DNA of 64,000 nt from Streptomyces sp. P9-A4 (GTDB lineage Bacteria; Actinomycetota; Actinomycetes; Streptomycetales; Streptomycetaceae), in the NCBI RefSeq assembly GCF_036634195.1, contig NZ_JAZIFY010000001.1, positions 868,001 through 932,000 on the forward strand, read 5' to 3'. This document shows positions 8,901 through 16,325 of this stretch, one piece after another. The first letter of the stretch is position 1; each line of letters opens with the position of its first letter. A model generated the notes under the pieces. The model was not told where the DNA came from. It did not search any database and saw only the letters and a program-made list of their open reading frames with translations. The position numbers were made by a program, and so were the translations under genes.

Positions 8901-10701
8901 AGATGGGGAGGACGTGCGGCTGAAGAGCCGTCGACCAGTCCTTGAAGGCGGTTTTGATGCCCTTGGGGCCCGCGATCGAGTCGAAGAGGTCCCGCTGCGC
9001 CGGCGTCAGCTTCGCGAGAGCACGTTCATACTCCTGCGCCTTCGTGATCGCCGTCGACGTCGCAGCAGCACCCGACAGGCGGGCAGACGCTACGCCACGC
9101 TCCGCGGACGCAATGGACTCGGCTGCCGCTACCTGAACGTTCGCCGAGTTCTCCACGGCGTCCGCCACACGGCGCTGGGCGTCGGCAAGATCCTGCGCCA
9201 CCTGCACCTGAACGCGAGCCGCGTCCCGCTGTGCGCCGGCGAGCGCCTTCGCCTCGTCCTTCACCTTCTGCTGCGCATCACCGACACGCTCGTGTGCGCG
9301 CTTCACCTCGTCGGCGCCGTCGACGGTCGCCTTCGCCTGGACGAGGATCTCCTTACGAAGATCCTTGATTTCCTCCCGCTGCCGCTTGAGTGCGTGCTCC
9401 GCCTCGTCGGCCGCGAGCTGAGCACGCTCACGCTGAAGGGCTGTCGCCTTCGGGTCCTTCATGACGCGGGAGAGTTCCTCCTGCGCCTCCGTGACCCGGA
9501 GAACGGCCGCCCGCTCGTCGAAGGATGAATCCTCCAGACGATCCGCAAGTGCCTTACGTTCGTCGGCCAGCTTCTTCGCTGCGTCCTCGCGCGCCTGCGT
9601 GAGATCCTGTTCCGCCTTCAGCGCGTCGCGCTTGGCGTCGGAAAGGGACCTCTCCGCACGCTCGACGCTCTCGGCCGCCTGGCGGCGCTGCTCAGCGGCA
9701 CGCATGCCGGTCTGCGCGAGGGACCGTTCCGCGTCCTCGATCGCCCGGCTGGACTGGACGATCTGCCGCTCGGCGTTGCGGTGAGCCGTCGCAAGAGAGG
9801 CCTGCGCGCCAGCAAGCTGGAGCGCCTGAGACGCGGCCTGTTGCGCAGCTCGGGCCGACGAGGCAGAGCCACGCTGTGCGGCGTTCGCGGCGTCGTCCTG
9901 AGCGGCCGTCTGCGCCTTCAGTGCCTCCGTCACACCCTTCACGGCGGGAACAGCCGCCAGGGCGAGAGCACCGAAGCCAGCACCCGCAGCCGTCGCCATC
10001 GCGACCACGGAACCGAGGCCGGCAGCAATGACCGGACCGACGGGGATGGCCATCAGGACGGCCATCTGAATCCCGAGCGCCATCAGCGACGATCGGGCAC
10101 CACTCGTGTCTACGTCGACGTCCAGGTTGATGTCAGCGGCGTCAACGGCTGCGATCTCGGCGCGGATCTCCGCAAGTGCCGCGCGGGCCGTAGCCGTGTC
10201 GGCGCGCACGGCGATGTTCGGGTGCGACGCTCCAAGCCGCTGAAGCTCGGAGTCGATCGCCCGGATCTCCGCTTCCGCGGCCGTCGCGTCGACGTCGATC
10301 CCGATGCGCTTTCCGGAGAGGGTCTCCATCCGGGCACGGAGGCGGGCAAGCTCGGCGTCTACCCCGGTATCGGAGAGACGGACATCGAGCTTCGGCATGG
10401 CCTTGAAGGCAAGCTCTAGCTTGCGGCGGAGGCTGCTCGCAAAGGCGCCACCTGTGTCCGATCCCTGACGGGACGCGGCTCGCTGTGCTGCCTGCCCACC
10501 AGCCTGAACGGCCTGAGGCAGCGCAGCCGCGACTCGTCGAGCGATCTCGTCGCTCATGCGGTCGCCGATGATTCGTCCGGCCTCGTCGCCCACGCGCTGA
10601 GCGGCGGGCAGGACGATGCGCTCCAGCTTCTGATGGAAGGTTGGTGCGATCGGTACAACGTCGACGCCGGCGCTACCGACGATGTCCAGGTCTATCGCCA
10701 T
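5992..10701 (-). CDS. Phage tail tape measure protein with M23 peptidase and SLT domains
   Basis: 1569 residues, the largest gene here. The N-terminal half is Ala-rich coiled coil (residues about 270-570), followed by hydrophobic segments (around 780-850). Next comes a repeated block (about 860-990) in which LWLWEK-, RPVF- and WIGD-like units recur, as in many siphovirus tape measures. The C-terminal part has an M23 lysostaphin-type peptidase (GRHTGLDFP near 1250, LYAHMSQ, then GPHLHLEAR near 1330) and a lytic transglycosylase domain (MNQESGGNPNAVN, then GLMQLI). Normally it sets tail length and helps penetrate the wall. It starts on a 1-base overlap with the stop of the upstream small gene. 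No other tail gene accompanies it. Confidence 0.93.
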   Translation of the reverse strand: MAIDLDIVGSAGVDVVPIAPTFHQKLERIVLPAAQRVGDEAGRIIGDRMSDEIARRVAAALPQAVQAGGQAAQRAASRQGSDTGGAFASSLRRKLELAFKAMPKLDVRLSDTGVDAELARLRARMETLSGKRIGIDVDATAAEAEIRAIDSELQRLGASHPNIAVRADTATARAALAEIRAEIAAVDAADINLDVDVDTSGARSSLMALGIQMAVLMAIPVGPVIAAGLGSVVAMATAAGAGFGALALAAVPAVKGVTEALKAQTAAQDDAANAAQRGSASSARAAQQAASQALQLAGAQASLATAHRNAERQIVQSSRAIEDAERSLAQTGMRAAEQRRQAAESVERAERSLSDAKRDALKAEQDLTQAREDAAKKLADERKALADRLEDSSFDERAAVLRVTEAQEELSRVMKDPKATALQRERAQLAADEAEHALKRQREEIKDLRKEILVQAKATVDGADEVKRAHERVGDAQQKVKDEAKALAGAQRDAARVQVQVAQDLADAQRRVADAVENSANVQVAAAESIASAERGVASARLSGAAATSTAITKAQEYERALAKLTPAQRDLFDSIAGPKGIKTAFKDWSTALQPHVLPIFTRGVDGAKASLPGLTPLVISASSAVQTLMDKASAQLKTPFWQGFKKDLEENVEPAIVGFGVAFGNILKGVAGIIDAFLPKMDGIASRSDSITEKFAKWGTSLKGSPEFERFLNYVKESAPSVGALIGSVLTALITTSQTMSPVSAALIAVVKPLFGAVSWLATNTPGFVQTLWGLWAASKAISVGMAAFGVAMGIFNTAVALAAMETWSWSAALAATGIIPLIMAIVVVVAALVAGVIYAYEHWTWFRVTVDTVVNAISTGVLWLWETILKPVFGAIWWVLKKAGDIAVWLWEHAIGPAFRFIWEAAKILFTILVVGVLTPAYLAFKVLGVIGLWLWEKVVRPVFRWIGDLAIWLWERGIKPSFGNFVQILKAVANMAMWAWEKVLRPVFGWIGDKGKWLYEVALKPAFDGIKSAIKSVADSFGFGKDSIKKAWDQVAEIAKKPVRFVIDKVYNNGIVPLWNRVAAITGVDDLKPMSLKGFARGGILPGQSTWRQGDDQLTPMRRGEGVYVSEAMRDPYERARLFAVNKAAMSGQSLGQFQGGYAEGGIVGWLKDKAGDAGDFFSNPLDVFGKAQRLITDQMKGILTNPWARSLAKIPGKMLDGLKSKALDFLGFGADGSGGGGGAWTKPVDVPFGTPFGKRGSMWSSGRHTGLDFPAAIGTAIRAVAGGRVSSSGSTGPYGIHVTVDHGGGLSSLYAHMSQMLTAVGAPVSAGQVIGRVGDTGNVTGPHLHLEARRNGTSIDPMQFLTGGGGGGSARGGVERWRGVVRQALQMTGNPQQYADLTLRRMNQESGGNPNAVNSWDINAKNGTPSVGLMQLIKPTFEAFAGHMRGVGPKLHGVSTNPLANVYSSMRYAMSRYGSLPTAYNRPGGYATGGFPGVGELAWVGENGPELVRFLHPTQVYNNRDSMAMSRQMATVQPGGGRGTPNIVVESRTFLGDRELTDIVRTEIDIRDADTARVLTYGRNV

Positions 10702-10958
10702 CAGAGCTCCACCAACGGGCCGATATCGGTGGGCTCACGCCGTGCGTCGAGCGCGTCGCGCAGCTTCTCCATGCCTGCCTCAGCCATAGGTGTCAGCGCT
10801 GTATCCGGGGCGGTGGCAAGGGTGCGCTCCAGCCACGTGTAGTCAGCACACGCGTGACTGCAATGCACGGTCGGCAACCCCACGTCGCCGACCATCGTCA
10901 GCATGGGGAGGAAGGTGCAACCGTCGCGTGCGCACGGCTCGTTCGGGTCAGCGGGCAT
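10701..10958 (-). CDS. Small Cys-containing phage protein upstream of tape measure
   Basis: 85 residues starting MPADPNEPCARDGCTF, with CxxxxC and a later CSHACADYTW, so a metal-binding N-terminal half is plausible. GAGAGGT lies just before the ATG. The stop overlaps the tape measure start by one base, implying coupled translation. In siphoviruses this position is usually held by tail assembly chaperones, but the sequence does not resemble one to me. Function unknown. Confidence 0.55.
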   Translation of the reverse strand: MPADPNEPCARDGCTFLPMLTMVGDVGLPTVHCSHACADYTWLERTLATAPDTALTPMAEAGMEKLRDALDARREPTDIGPLVEL

Positions 10959-10984
10959 CGGTACCTCTCAAAAGTCTGGGAACG

Positions 10985-11022
10985 CCGAAGGGCCCGCAGC
11001 GCATCGGCTACGGGCCCTTCGG
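10985..11022. terminator. Strong hairpin terminator
   Basis: Perfect 12-base stem CCGAAGGGCCCG and its complement around a 14-base loop. It lies downstream of the gene ending at 11295 on the minus strand and just before the gene starting at 10958. Confidence 0.65.
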
Positions 11023-11194
11023 GATGTAACGGCTATATGGGTTCTGACCTGCGGCGATGTCACACTTTCTCGGGCGTCGACGCAGGGTCCTTGATCGTCG
11101 AGCGGGCTCGATCCACCGTGCGCGAACGCTGCCGGAGCCCCTGACGGGCGCCTGGAGGCCTCCACGGGGCCCCTGTCGGACTCCCTCGTAGACC

Positions 11195-11209
11195 ATCTGC
11201 GTCGCAGAT
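11195..11209. repeat. Short palindrome ATCTGCG-T-CGCAGAT
   Basis: Perfect 7-base arms with one central base in a gene-free stretch of the element. It could be a regulator site or chance; only the symmetry is visible. Confidence 0.3.
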
Positions 11210-11294
11210 ACGGAGCGAGGACCAGCACCTCTTCGGTCAAACTAAAACGGCCCGATGGGGGTCATGGGGTGGGTATGTGCAGGTCAGAGCGCTG

Positions 11295-11633
11295 CTACCG
11301 GCGTCGCGTGTGCCACGGCTGTCCTAGCTCGTCGCGCCACACGGGTCGGCTCGTCGGGCCGCAGAGCTGAGTGGCGCGGGCTCGCAAGTGGCGCGTGTCC
11401 TCGTCGATGGACATCGCATACGCGTCGCGCGCGTCGTTCCACCGTCGGCGAGCGCGGATGATGGCGTCGACGTCGGCTAGCGCGTCCAGCTCCGACGCCG
11501 TGAGCCACTCCTCCACCACCGCAGGCGCCAGGAGGCGGGACGGACACGCATACTCCGGGATCTCTCCCGTCTTCGCATCCACGCCCCGCGCCTCGTCGCG
11601 CTTGCGCTGCGCGCGCTGCTCACGACGTCCCAT
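11295..11633 (-). CDS. Hypothetical phage protein next to terminase-small-like gene
   Basis: 112 residues, very basic N-terminus (MGRREQRAQRKRDEARGVD) then a helical middle (EEWLTASELDALADVDAIIRA) and a basic C-terminus. It starts on a 1-base overlap (TGATG) with the stop of the terminase-small-like gene, so translation is coupled. No family recognised. DNA or partner binding is possible from its charge but not shown. Confidence 0.5.
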   Translation of the reverse strand: MGRREQRAQRKRDEARGVDAKTGEIPEYACPSRLLAPAVVEEWLTASELDALADVDAIIRARRRWNDARDAYAMSIDEDTRHLRARATQLCGPTSRPVWRDELGQPWHTRRR

Positions 11634-12028
11634 CAGTCACCCCGCACCGTGGAGGGTGGCTCACCGACGACCCACCGCAGACGCTCCATGGACGCCGGCG
11701 TCAGACCTAGGTCGTTCATCAACGCCCTTTGTTCGCCGATGAGTTGAGCGCTTATGCGACCGCCTCCGAGGATTGTCGACGTCGCCACGACAAGCGCGGC
11801 GATGGCCGGGTAAGTGCTGTCCTCCCATACGTCGGCCGCCGGCGAGGACCACAGCTCGCGCCAGTGATGTTCCTCCGCCTCCGACCACGCGCGCCCCGGA
11901 GGCAGCGGGGGCGGTTCGTCCTGACACCCGTCGGGCGGCAGGTACGTGATGGGCCGCTCGTCCGGGCGGTGACGAGACCGCGGAGCGTTGGGGTTTGGCC
12001 GTGGGCCAGGTCTGCCACGTGACGGCAT
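11633..12028 (-). CDS. Terminase small subunit-like protein
   Basis: 131 residues. After a basic, Pro-rich N-terminus come LPPGRAWSEAEEHHWRELW, a central helical section and the closing LGLTPASMERLRWVV. This layout (W-rich pairing segment, then a P..RLRW motif) matches small terminase proteins of actinophages as I recall them. Small terminase recognises the packaging site and recruits the large subunit; no large subunit gene is present. The ATG at 12028 has GAGGGGG upstream, while the longer frame to 12301 lacks support. In phage satellites a private small terminase redirects a helper phage packaging machine, which makes this gene central to the satellite reading. Confidence 0.65.
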   Translation of the reverse strand: MPSRGRPGPRPNPNAPRSRHRPDERPITYLPPDGCQDEPPPLPPGRAWSEAEEHHWRELWSSPAADVWEDSTYPAIAALVVATSTILGGGRISAQLIGEQRALMNDLGLTPASMERLRWVVGEPPSTVRGD

Positions 12029-12269
12029 GAACGACCCCCTCTCTGTTAGTGTGTTGATTGCTGAGGTGTATCTCAGCCCCGACCACGCGTGGACCCCCGT
12101 GGACGCTCGGACGCACCGAGCCGCAACCATGTCCGCTGTTGCGTATGGGGTCCTCGTGGAATTCCTGGTCACCTTTCTCTTTGAACTGCTCGTCAACCGC
12201 GCAGGCGCCGCACTATGGCAGCGCGCACGCCTGCGTTGGCTCGCTCGCCGTGACGACAGTGCGGATCCG

Positions 12270-12506
12270 TCAGCCCTGACCGATGGCGTCGATCCGGTCA
12301 ACCCGGACAGTCTGAGCCTTCGTCGAAACTGTCACTGTCAGCACGTCCGGGTACTTCTCGTAACCGGCAGCGTCAGATGTGACGGCGTAAGCCAGGGTCC
12401 CGACGAGAGTCTTCCCACCGCTGAGCTCGACGCTCACGGTTGTGCCATGGAGCGCGACGGCGCGCGCCTTGATGGCCTGCACGTAGTCGTGCACGTTGAT
12501 GTTCAC
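12270..12506 (-). CDS. Hypothetical small phage protein
   Basis: 78 residues, starts with GTG at 12506 (reads M/V-NINVHDYVQAIKARAVAL) and looks like a small mixed fold with beta strands (GTTVSVELSGGKTLVGTLAY). The start overlaps the stop of the scaffold-like gene by four bases (GTGA), so the two are translated together. It could be a head accessory protein by position only. No family recognised. Confidence 0.55.
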   Translation of the reverse strand: MNINVHDYVQAIKARAVALHGTTVSVELSGGKTLVGTLAYAVTSDAAGYEKYPDVLTVTVSTKAQTVRVDRIDAIGQG

Positions 12507-12871
12507 CGGGACCCCATCGTGTAGCCGCTGGTCTGCCAGGGGTTACGGCGCTGCTGCTCCTCGGTCGGCAGGGGTCGCGGTTCGCGCTTCGGGTGCTTGC
12601 GCCGGTACTCCTCCGCGCCGGCCGCCACGGTGCCGCCTCCGCCTCCCACGTCGGATCCACGGTTGCCACCGACGCGCGGGGCGGGCGGTGTCTGGTTGGC
12701 GGCGCCCAGTTCCGCGGCAAGCGTCTGAGCGTCTGCCGTCAGCGCCTCCACGGTGTCACCCTGGAGTCGGGCACTCTGCTCGAAGGTCAGGCCAGCCGCC
12801 ATGCCGGCGCGCACCTTCATGAGCTCCAGCTCTGCGGGGTGCGGCTGCTGCGGGTTCTGTTCGGGTTCCAT
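12503..12871 (-). CDS. Scaffold-like phage protein
   Basis: 122 residues. The N-terminal half, ELELMKVRAGMAAGLTFEQS followed by ARLQGDTVEALTADAQTLAA, resembles the segment of small actinophage head scaffolds in which a residue-rich helix is followed by a GDT..EL.ADA motif. A Gly-rich linker and a basic tail (EEYRRKHPKREPRPLP) follow. Scaffolds guide capsid assembly, and satellites use altered ones to change capsid size. GAGAGG precedes the ATG, in a box GAGAGGTACCGA also found before the gene at 10958. The call rests on motif memory and position, so it is moderate at best. Confidence 0.5.
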   Translation of the reverse strand: MEPEQNPQQPHPAELELMKVRAGMAAGLTFEQSARLQGDTVEALTADAQTLAAELGAANQTPPAPRVGGNRGSDVGGGGGTVAAGAEEYRRKHPKREPRPLPTEEQQRRNPWQTSGYTMGSR

Positions 12872-12890
12872 CTCTCGGTACCTCTCTTGT

Positions 12891-13847
12891 TCAGTAGCGC
12901 CAGGTGGGCGTCACAGGGTCGCCCGGGGTCGCATTGGGCTTGGGGTTCTTGGGAGTGGGGGCGCTGTGGTCCATGTGCGGCGTCCTGGAATGCGGGTACA
13001 CGTCCGGGGCCTTCGGCGTGGGGATAAGCGTCTCGGTCACCCGGAGCGTCACGGGTCCGTGGTCGTCGTAGACCACCGGGGCCGGCGTGGCGGCTTCGAC
13101 TTCTTCCGCCAGCTCCTCGAACGACTCTGGGACATAGGCGGCGCCGCTCTCAGCGAGCCAGAGCACCGAAGCGACGGAGTAGGCCTTGGACCGCGCGGCG
13201 TCCCGCACAAACTCCGGTACGTCGTCGGTTCGGGCCCTCCGCACTTCACCGTGGCCGGCTGTGCGCCAACGCGTCGCTAGATTGCGCGCCTCGTTGCTTC
13301 CTGGCAGCTCTCCGCGCCGCATCTTCGGCGTCAGCAACGCCCATTGCGCCGCACGCACGTTGGCGACGTCAGAGACGCACCCCTGAAGCCGCCCCCACGC
13401 CTCTACGGCGCCGCCTCCGGCCTTGATTGCCTCCTCCGCACTCCTGGCTCCGCTGAGCTTTTCGGAGGCCGCGAGAGCCTCGCTCAGGACATCAGCCAAG
13501 CGCCCCGCAAGGTGCGCGAGTGCGTCGGGTGCGAGGGTCTCGAACGCATCGGTTGCACGGTCCTCCGTGAACTCGACGGCGTGCTTCAGCGCGCGTCGCT
13601 CCGCCTCCCACGACATCCCGTCCGCGTAGGCCGTCGCCGCTCGCTCGCCAATGTCAGATGGCCATCGGCCGGTAGCCGCGAACGACTGAACCGCCTCGTC
13701 GATCACGCGGTCTCGTGCGCGGTGGGGCTCCTCGCCAGCACCGTGCCGCGCGAGACGTCGCTTGGCAGCCTCGTGAAGGTCGGCGGTGCGCTTGATCTCC
13801 GGGACCGTGGCGAGCGCGGCCTCCAGATCAGGATTGATGGTTGTCAC
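12891..13847 (-). CDS. Hypothetical phage protein (318 aa)
   Basis: Alpha-helical, Ala/Glu-rich protein. It starts at the GTG at 13847 (VTTINPDLEAALATVPEIKR), which has AGAGAGG upstream; the ATG at 13880 would add eleven atypical residues. The middle (RLADVLSEALAASEKLSGAR) looks coiled coil and the C-terminal 60 residues are Pro-rich and disordered. It lies 19 bases upstream of the scaffold-like gene in the same operon. Many siphoviruses have a comparable helical protein near the head genes, but I do not recognise a family. Confidence 0.5.
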   Translation of the reverse strand: MTTINPDLEAALATVPEIKRTADLHEAAKRRLARHGAGEEPHRARDRVIDEAVQSFAATGRWPSDIGERAATAYADGMSWEAERRALKHAVEFTEDRATDAFETLAPDALAHLAGRLADVLSEALAASEKLSGARSAEEAIKAGGGAVEAWGRLQGCVSDVANVRAAQWALLTPKMRRGELPGSNEARNLATRWRTAGHGEVRRARTDDVPEFVRDAARSKAYSVASVLWLAESGAAYVPESFEELAEEVEAATPAPVVYDDHGPVTLRVTETLIPTPKAPDVYPHSRTPHMDHSAPTPKNPKPNATPGDPVTPTWRY

Positions 13848-13917
13848 TGTTGCCTCTCTGGGGATACACAAAAGCCCCACCGGGCGGCAGGGGCTTGGGA
13901 GTTGAGCTGTGCGCCTC

Positions 13918-14175
13918 TCAGACGGCCTCGTAGCGGCCTATCGACTCGAAGTGAGCCGTGCGCTCCTGGCGACGCTCACGGACGCGCTGAGCAAACTTCT
14001 CGGGGTCCTGCGCGTAGGTGTTCCGAGCCGCCGTGTTGCGGCAGTCGGAGCACCGTCGGGTGAAGCCGTCGACGCGAAGGCTGTCCTTGTGGAAGTGGTC
14101 AGACGTGACAGGAAGGCTGCGCTTGCAGTCGGGGCACGTCCGATGTGGTGGCGGCTGCACTTCGCGGTATCGCAT
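13918..14175 (-). CDS. Zinc-ribbon protein, HNH/endonuclease VII-like N-terminus
   Basis: 85 residues. CPDCKRSLPVTSDHFHKDSL and then RRCSDCRN give two CxxC knuckles spaced as at the start of recombination endonuclease VII or HNH proteins. The following catalytic part is absent, leaving a helical basic tail (FAQRVRERRQERTAHFE). GGAG precedes the ATG at 14175. Perhaps a nucleic-acid-binding fragment or an independent small protein. No nuclease activity can be claimed. Confidence 0.55.
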   Translation of the reverse strand: MRYREVQPPPHRTCPDCKRSLPVTSDHFHKDSLRVDGFTRRCSDCRNTAARNTYAQDPEKFAQRVRERRQERTAHFESIGRYEAV

Positions 14176-14231
14176 GGGGTCTCCGGGTGTTCTGTCGTCC
14201 CGCCGTTCTGTCGGGTGCGGGCAAATGAAGA

Positions 14232-14259
14232 AGGCGCCACCCGGACATGGGTGACGCCT
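14232..14259. terminator. Hairpin terminator
   Basis: Arms AGGCGCCACCC and GGGTGACGCCT, 11 bases with one mismatch, 6-base loop. It separates the gene ending at 14436 from the one starting at 14175, both leftward. Confidence 0.5.
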
Positions 14260-14435
14260 GAAGTCGTCGCCCCCTGCGACGGAACCAGCCGGACCACGGA
14301 GGAGATTCGCGGCATGCAGCGGCTCAACGTCGCAGAGGGCGGAGCGTCAGCCGGGAAAGGCAGCCGGCGACGCAGCGCGACGGGGGAAGGGCGACTGTGC
14401 GACACCCTTCCCCACTAACACCTGTAAAGCGAACG

Positions 14436-15029
14436 TCAGGCGGCATCCTCCGCCCGCAAAGTCCGCATCCGCTCCCGGGCGGTCGCCTTGCGCCACTCGG
14501 TAGCGCACTCGTCTCCGCACAGCCGGCGCCAGCGTCGACGCTGACTCGCAGGACGACGCTGGACGAACTCCTCGTCGCACCGCAGGCACGTGCCGCGCCA
14601 GACCTTGAAGGACCCCTCTACGGTGACGTGCCCGCCGTCCGTATTCCAGGAGGCCCCTTCAGTCGCCCGCGCCTGACGTTCGGCGAACTCCTCCGCGATC
14701 GAAGGGTCTACGCGAACCGTCACCTCCCCCACGACAGGCGGAACGATGTCGTAGGCGCGACCCGTCGGCCGGTGTCGCTTCGGACGGTCTTCCTCGTCGC
14801 ACCCCGCGTCCTCCCAGTCCTCGAAGTTTCGGGCGCCGAACTCCTCGTCGGACAGGTCGTCAAGCGGGTCGTACCCGCTCAGGCCACGCCACGGCATGCG
14901 TCCGGGAGATACGTAGGCGCCGTCCGCCTCCATCTCCAGTGCCAGGTGTGCCAGTTCCTCGGCCTCGTACCCACGGCGCGCCCGGCGGAGCGCGGGGGCT
15001 CCGGTGCTGTCGTACACAGTGATCCTCAC
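14436..15029 (-). CDS. Hypothetical element protein with C-terminal Cys knuckles (197 aa)
   Basis: Start at GTG 15029 (VRITVYDSTGAPALRRARRG), because the upstream part of the open frame contains a strong hairpin and lacks codon bias. The N-terminal half is acidic (DPLDDLSDEEFGARNFEDWE). The middle carries VTVRVDPSIAEEFAERQ. The C-terminal part has two CxxC-type pairs (GTCLRCDEEF and LCGDECATEW), suggesting a zinc-binding DNA-contact end. Similar proteins occur in streptomycete phages and plasmids as unknowns. Likely early or replication-associated by position; function not known. Confidence 0.55.
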   Translation of the reverse strand: MRITVYDSTGAPALRRARRGYEAEELAHLALEMEADGAYVSPGRMPWRGLSGYDPLDDLSDEEFGARNFEDWEDAGCDEEDRPKRHRPTGRAYDIVPPVVGEVTVRVDPSIAEEFAERQARATEGASWNTDGGHVTVEGSFKVWRGTCLRCDEEFVQRRPASQRRRWRRLCGDECATEWRKATARERMRTLRAEDAA

Positions 15030-15613
15030 TTCGTCGCGGAGCGACGCCCTACGCGTCGCTCCCGAAGTAGTTATGTGGGGGTAGAGCGCAAATGTTTGGT
15101 GCGACGTGTGCAACCACGCTGCGTAACGATGCTCCGAAGGACGTCACGGGCCGGCCTACTGGGCCCCCGAAGCCCCGAACGCCTGCGTGCACCCCTCTGC
15201 GGCTTCCACGACCTGGAATGGACCCGGTTACCCGGCGGACCCCCCAGGCCCCCTGATGGCCCTTTACGGGATCCCTCGGGCCTCCGCCGCCCCGCCTCCG
15301 CCTCGCCCGCCGCCCGCGCTCGACGTCGAATCGGCGCCCGTGCCAAACCGGGGTCCAAAGTGGCGAACTAACCAGTACTTTCCATTTCTCTTAAGACGCG
15401 TTAGAGAAAAGTTGAAGTAGGGGCCAGAAACGACACTTCCGCCCCCTTGGGGAACGAACGTGCAGGTCAGGGCCATGCCAGTCTCGACGAGGTTTGGCGC
15501 GAACTGACCCCGCCGGACGACGAGGACGCCGCTCGACGTCAACCCCAGGTCGACCGGAACGCCAACGAGCGGCCTCCCGGTCGACGGAAGGCCGCTCGCT
15601 CGACTACGGAGTG
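15030..15613. other. Gene-free stretch with hairpins between two element genes
   Basis: No frame here has both a ribosome site and a convincing protein. Visible structures are the perfect dyad at 15038-15062 and an AT-richer island near 15375-15420 with an imperfect dyad built on TTCTCTTAA. The island stands out in base composition from its surroundings and might be a promoter or replication-related site. A minus-strand frame from 15474 encodes FNFSLTRLKRNGKYWLVRHF but has no ribosome site. Confidence 0.35.
15038..15062. promoter_or_regulatory. Perfect dyad in the leader of the 14436-15029 gene
   Basis: GGAGCGACGC, five bases, then GCGTCGCTCC. It sits 9 bases upstream of the GTG start and would bury or present the start region in RNA, or serve as an operator. 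Only the symmetry is seen. Confidence 0.45.
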
Positions 15614-16174
15614 TTACGCGACGAGGGGGGTAACCCGCGCCGTTCCGGCGAGCGTCACGGCCACGCAGTCGTCACAGACGCTGGTCGTCCAGGTGTCGCC
15701 GACAAGGTAGGGCTTGGCACCCTCCGCGAGGCAGTGTCCGCACATGTCGTCGATGGGGTGCGTAAAGAGCTCCCGAACGTCGAGGCAGAACATGTCAGCC
15801 TCCCGGGCCTCCGTAGCGAGCACCGCACTCGCGACGCTGTCCAGGTAGCTATCCAGGACCACGGCACCCTCGTACTGCCGGACGTCGTAGTCGATGCCGA
15901 AGGCGATCCGCGCGGGGATCCTCAGCCGGTCCGCGACGTCAGACGCGAAAGCGGTCGTCTCGTCGAGCGCCTCCGGCGTCGTCACATCGCCAATAACCAA
16001 GATGCAGTCCTCCGTGATCCCGCCAGCGACGCAGGAGGGGTGGGCGAAGAGCTGTCCGCCCTCCAGGACGCCGACGGGGATCATCTGGCCCCGCTCGTCG
16101 CCACAGACGGCGCAGGCCACGCCGTCGCGCTGCGCGGGGGTGAGGGTGGCGACGTCGATACGAGGGTGTGCCAT
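15614..16174 (-). CDS. Hypothetical element protein (186 aa), first gene of leftward operon
   Basis: Starts MAHPRIDVATLTPAQRDGVA with an early CAVCGDERGQ knuckle and a late MCGHCLAEG and VCDDC pair, so probably zinc-binding. AAGGAG sits at ideal distance before the ATG at 16174. Its promoter appears to be the TTGACC-17-CATATT pair at 16277-16305, which is overlapped by two operator-like palindromes. Thus it is likely repressed by the divergent ribbon-helix-helix protein. A 10-base hairpin (16201-16210 with 16230-16239) lies in the leader. No family recognised; being first and tightly controlled suggests an early or regulatory role. Confidence 0.6.
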   Translation of the reverse strand: MAHPRIDVATLTPAQRDGVACAVCGDERGQMIPVGVLEGGQLFAHPSCVAGGITEDCILVIGDVTTPEALDETTAFASDVADRLRIPARIAFGIDYDVRQYEGAVVLDSYLDSVASAVLATEAREADMFCLDVRELFTHPIDDMCGHCLAEGAKPYLVGDTWTTSVCDDCVAVTLAGTARVTPLVA

Positions 16175-16200
16175 GCTGGACCGCTCCTTCACTGGAGTGC

Positions 16201-16239
16201 GCAGCCCCGGGGACTCGGCCAGAGGAACACCGGGGCTGC
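16201..16239 (-). promoter_or_regulatory. Leader hairpin of the repressed operon
   Basis: GCAGCCCCGG pairs with CCGGGGCTGC around a 19-base loop, between the promoter and the ribosome site of the 15614-16174 gene. It could be an attenuator, but it has no T-tract. Confidence 0.4.
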
Positions 16240-16259
16240 ACTCTTTCCCGCTACTCACG

Positions 16260-16273
16260 GGTGGTTGACCACC
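16260..16273. promoter_or_regulatory. Operator palindrome O1
   Basis: GGTGGTTGACCACC, two 6-base arms around TG. It falls at the expected transcription start of the minus-strand promoter. Its centre is 37 bases from the centre of O2. Confidence 0.65.
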
Positions 16274-16276
16274 TCG

Positions 16277-16305
16277 AATATGGCACACGGTCGACAGGTG
16301 GTCAA
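16277..16305 (-). promoter_or_regulatory. Vegetative-type promoter of the leftward operon
   Basis: On the minus strand TTGACC (16305-16300), exactly 17 bases, then CATATT (16282-16277). The -35 box is inside O2 and the start point is inside O1, as in a repressed promoter. On the plus strand TCGACA (16291-16296), 17 bases, CATCAT (16314-16319) could drive the ribbon-helix-helix gene as a nearly leaderless message. Confidence 0.6.
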
Positions 16306-16312
16306 CCACCTG
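16295..16312. promoter_or_regulatory. Operator palindrome O2
   Basis: CAGGTGGTCAACCACCTG, perfect 8-base arms around CA; its core is the reverse complement of O1. It covers the -35 box of the leftward promoter and the spacer of a possible rightward one. Confidence 0.68.
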
Positions 16313-16325
16313 TCATCATCGAGTC

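Larger units (their letters stand above)
10959..11294. other. Intergenic stretch with terminator and palindrome, no gene supported
   Basis: Between two leftward genes. It holds the strong hairpin at 10985-11022 and a short palindrome at 11195-11209. Reading frames here lack a convincing start with ribosome site and show no recognisable family. The stretch probably separates two transcription units of the element; a promoter for the tape measure operon would have to lie within the 27 bases between hairpin and gene or upstream by readthrough. Confidence 0.4.

Noticed and set aside
10968..11240. 90-codon minus-strand frame between element genes
   Set aside because: Starts with TTG without a ribosome site and contains the strong hairpin at 10985-11022.
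12029..12301. N-terminal extension of the terminase-small-like gene
   Set aside because: Residues are Ser/Arg/Thr-rich and noncoding in look, and the ATG at 12028 has GAGGGGG before it.
15264..15542. 92-codon minus-strand frame with FNFSLTRLKRNGKYWLV
   Set aside because: No ribosome site at either possible start; part of an AT-richer island that may be regulatory.
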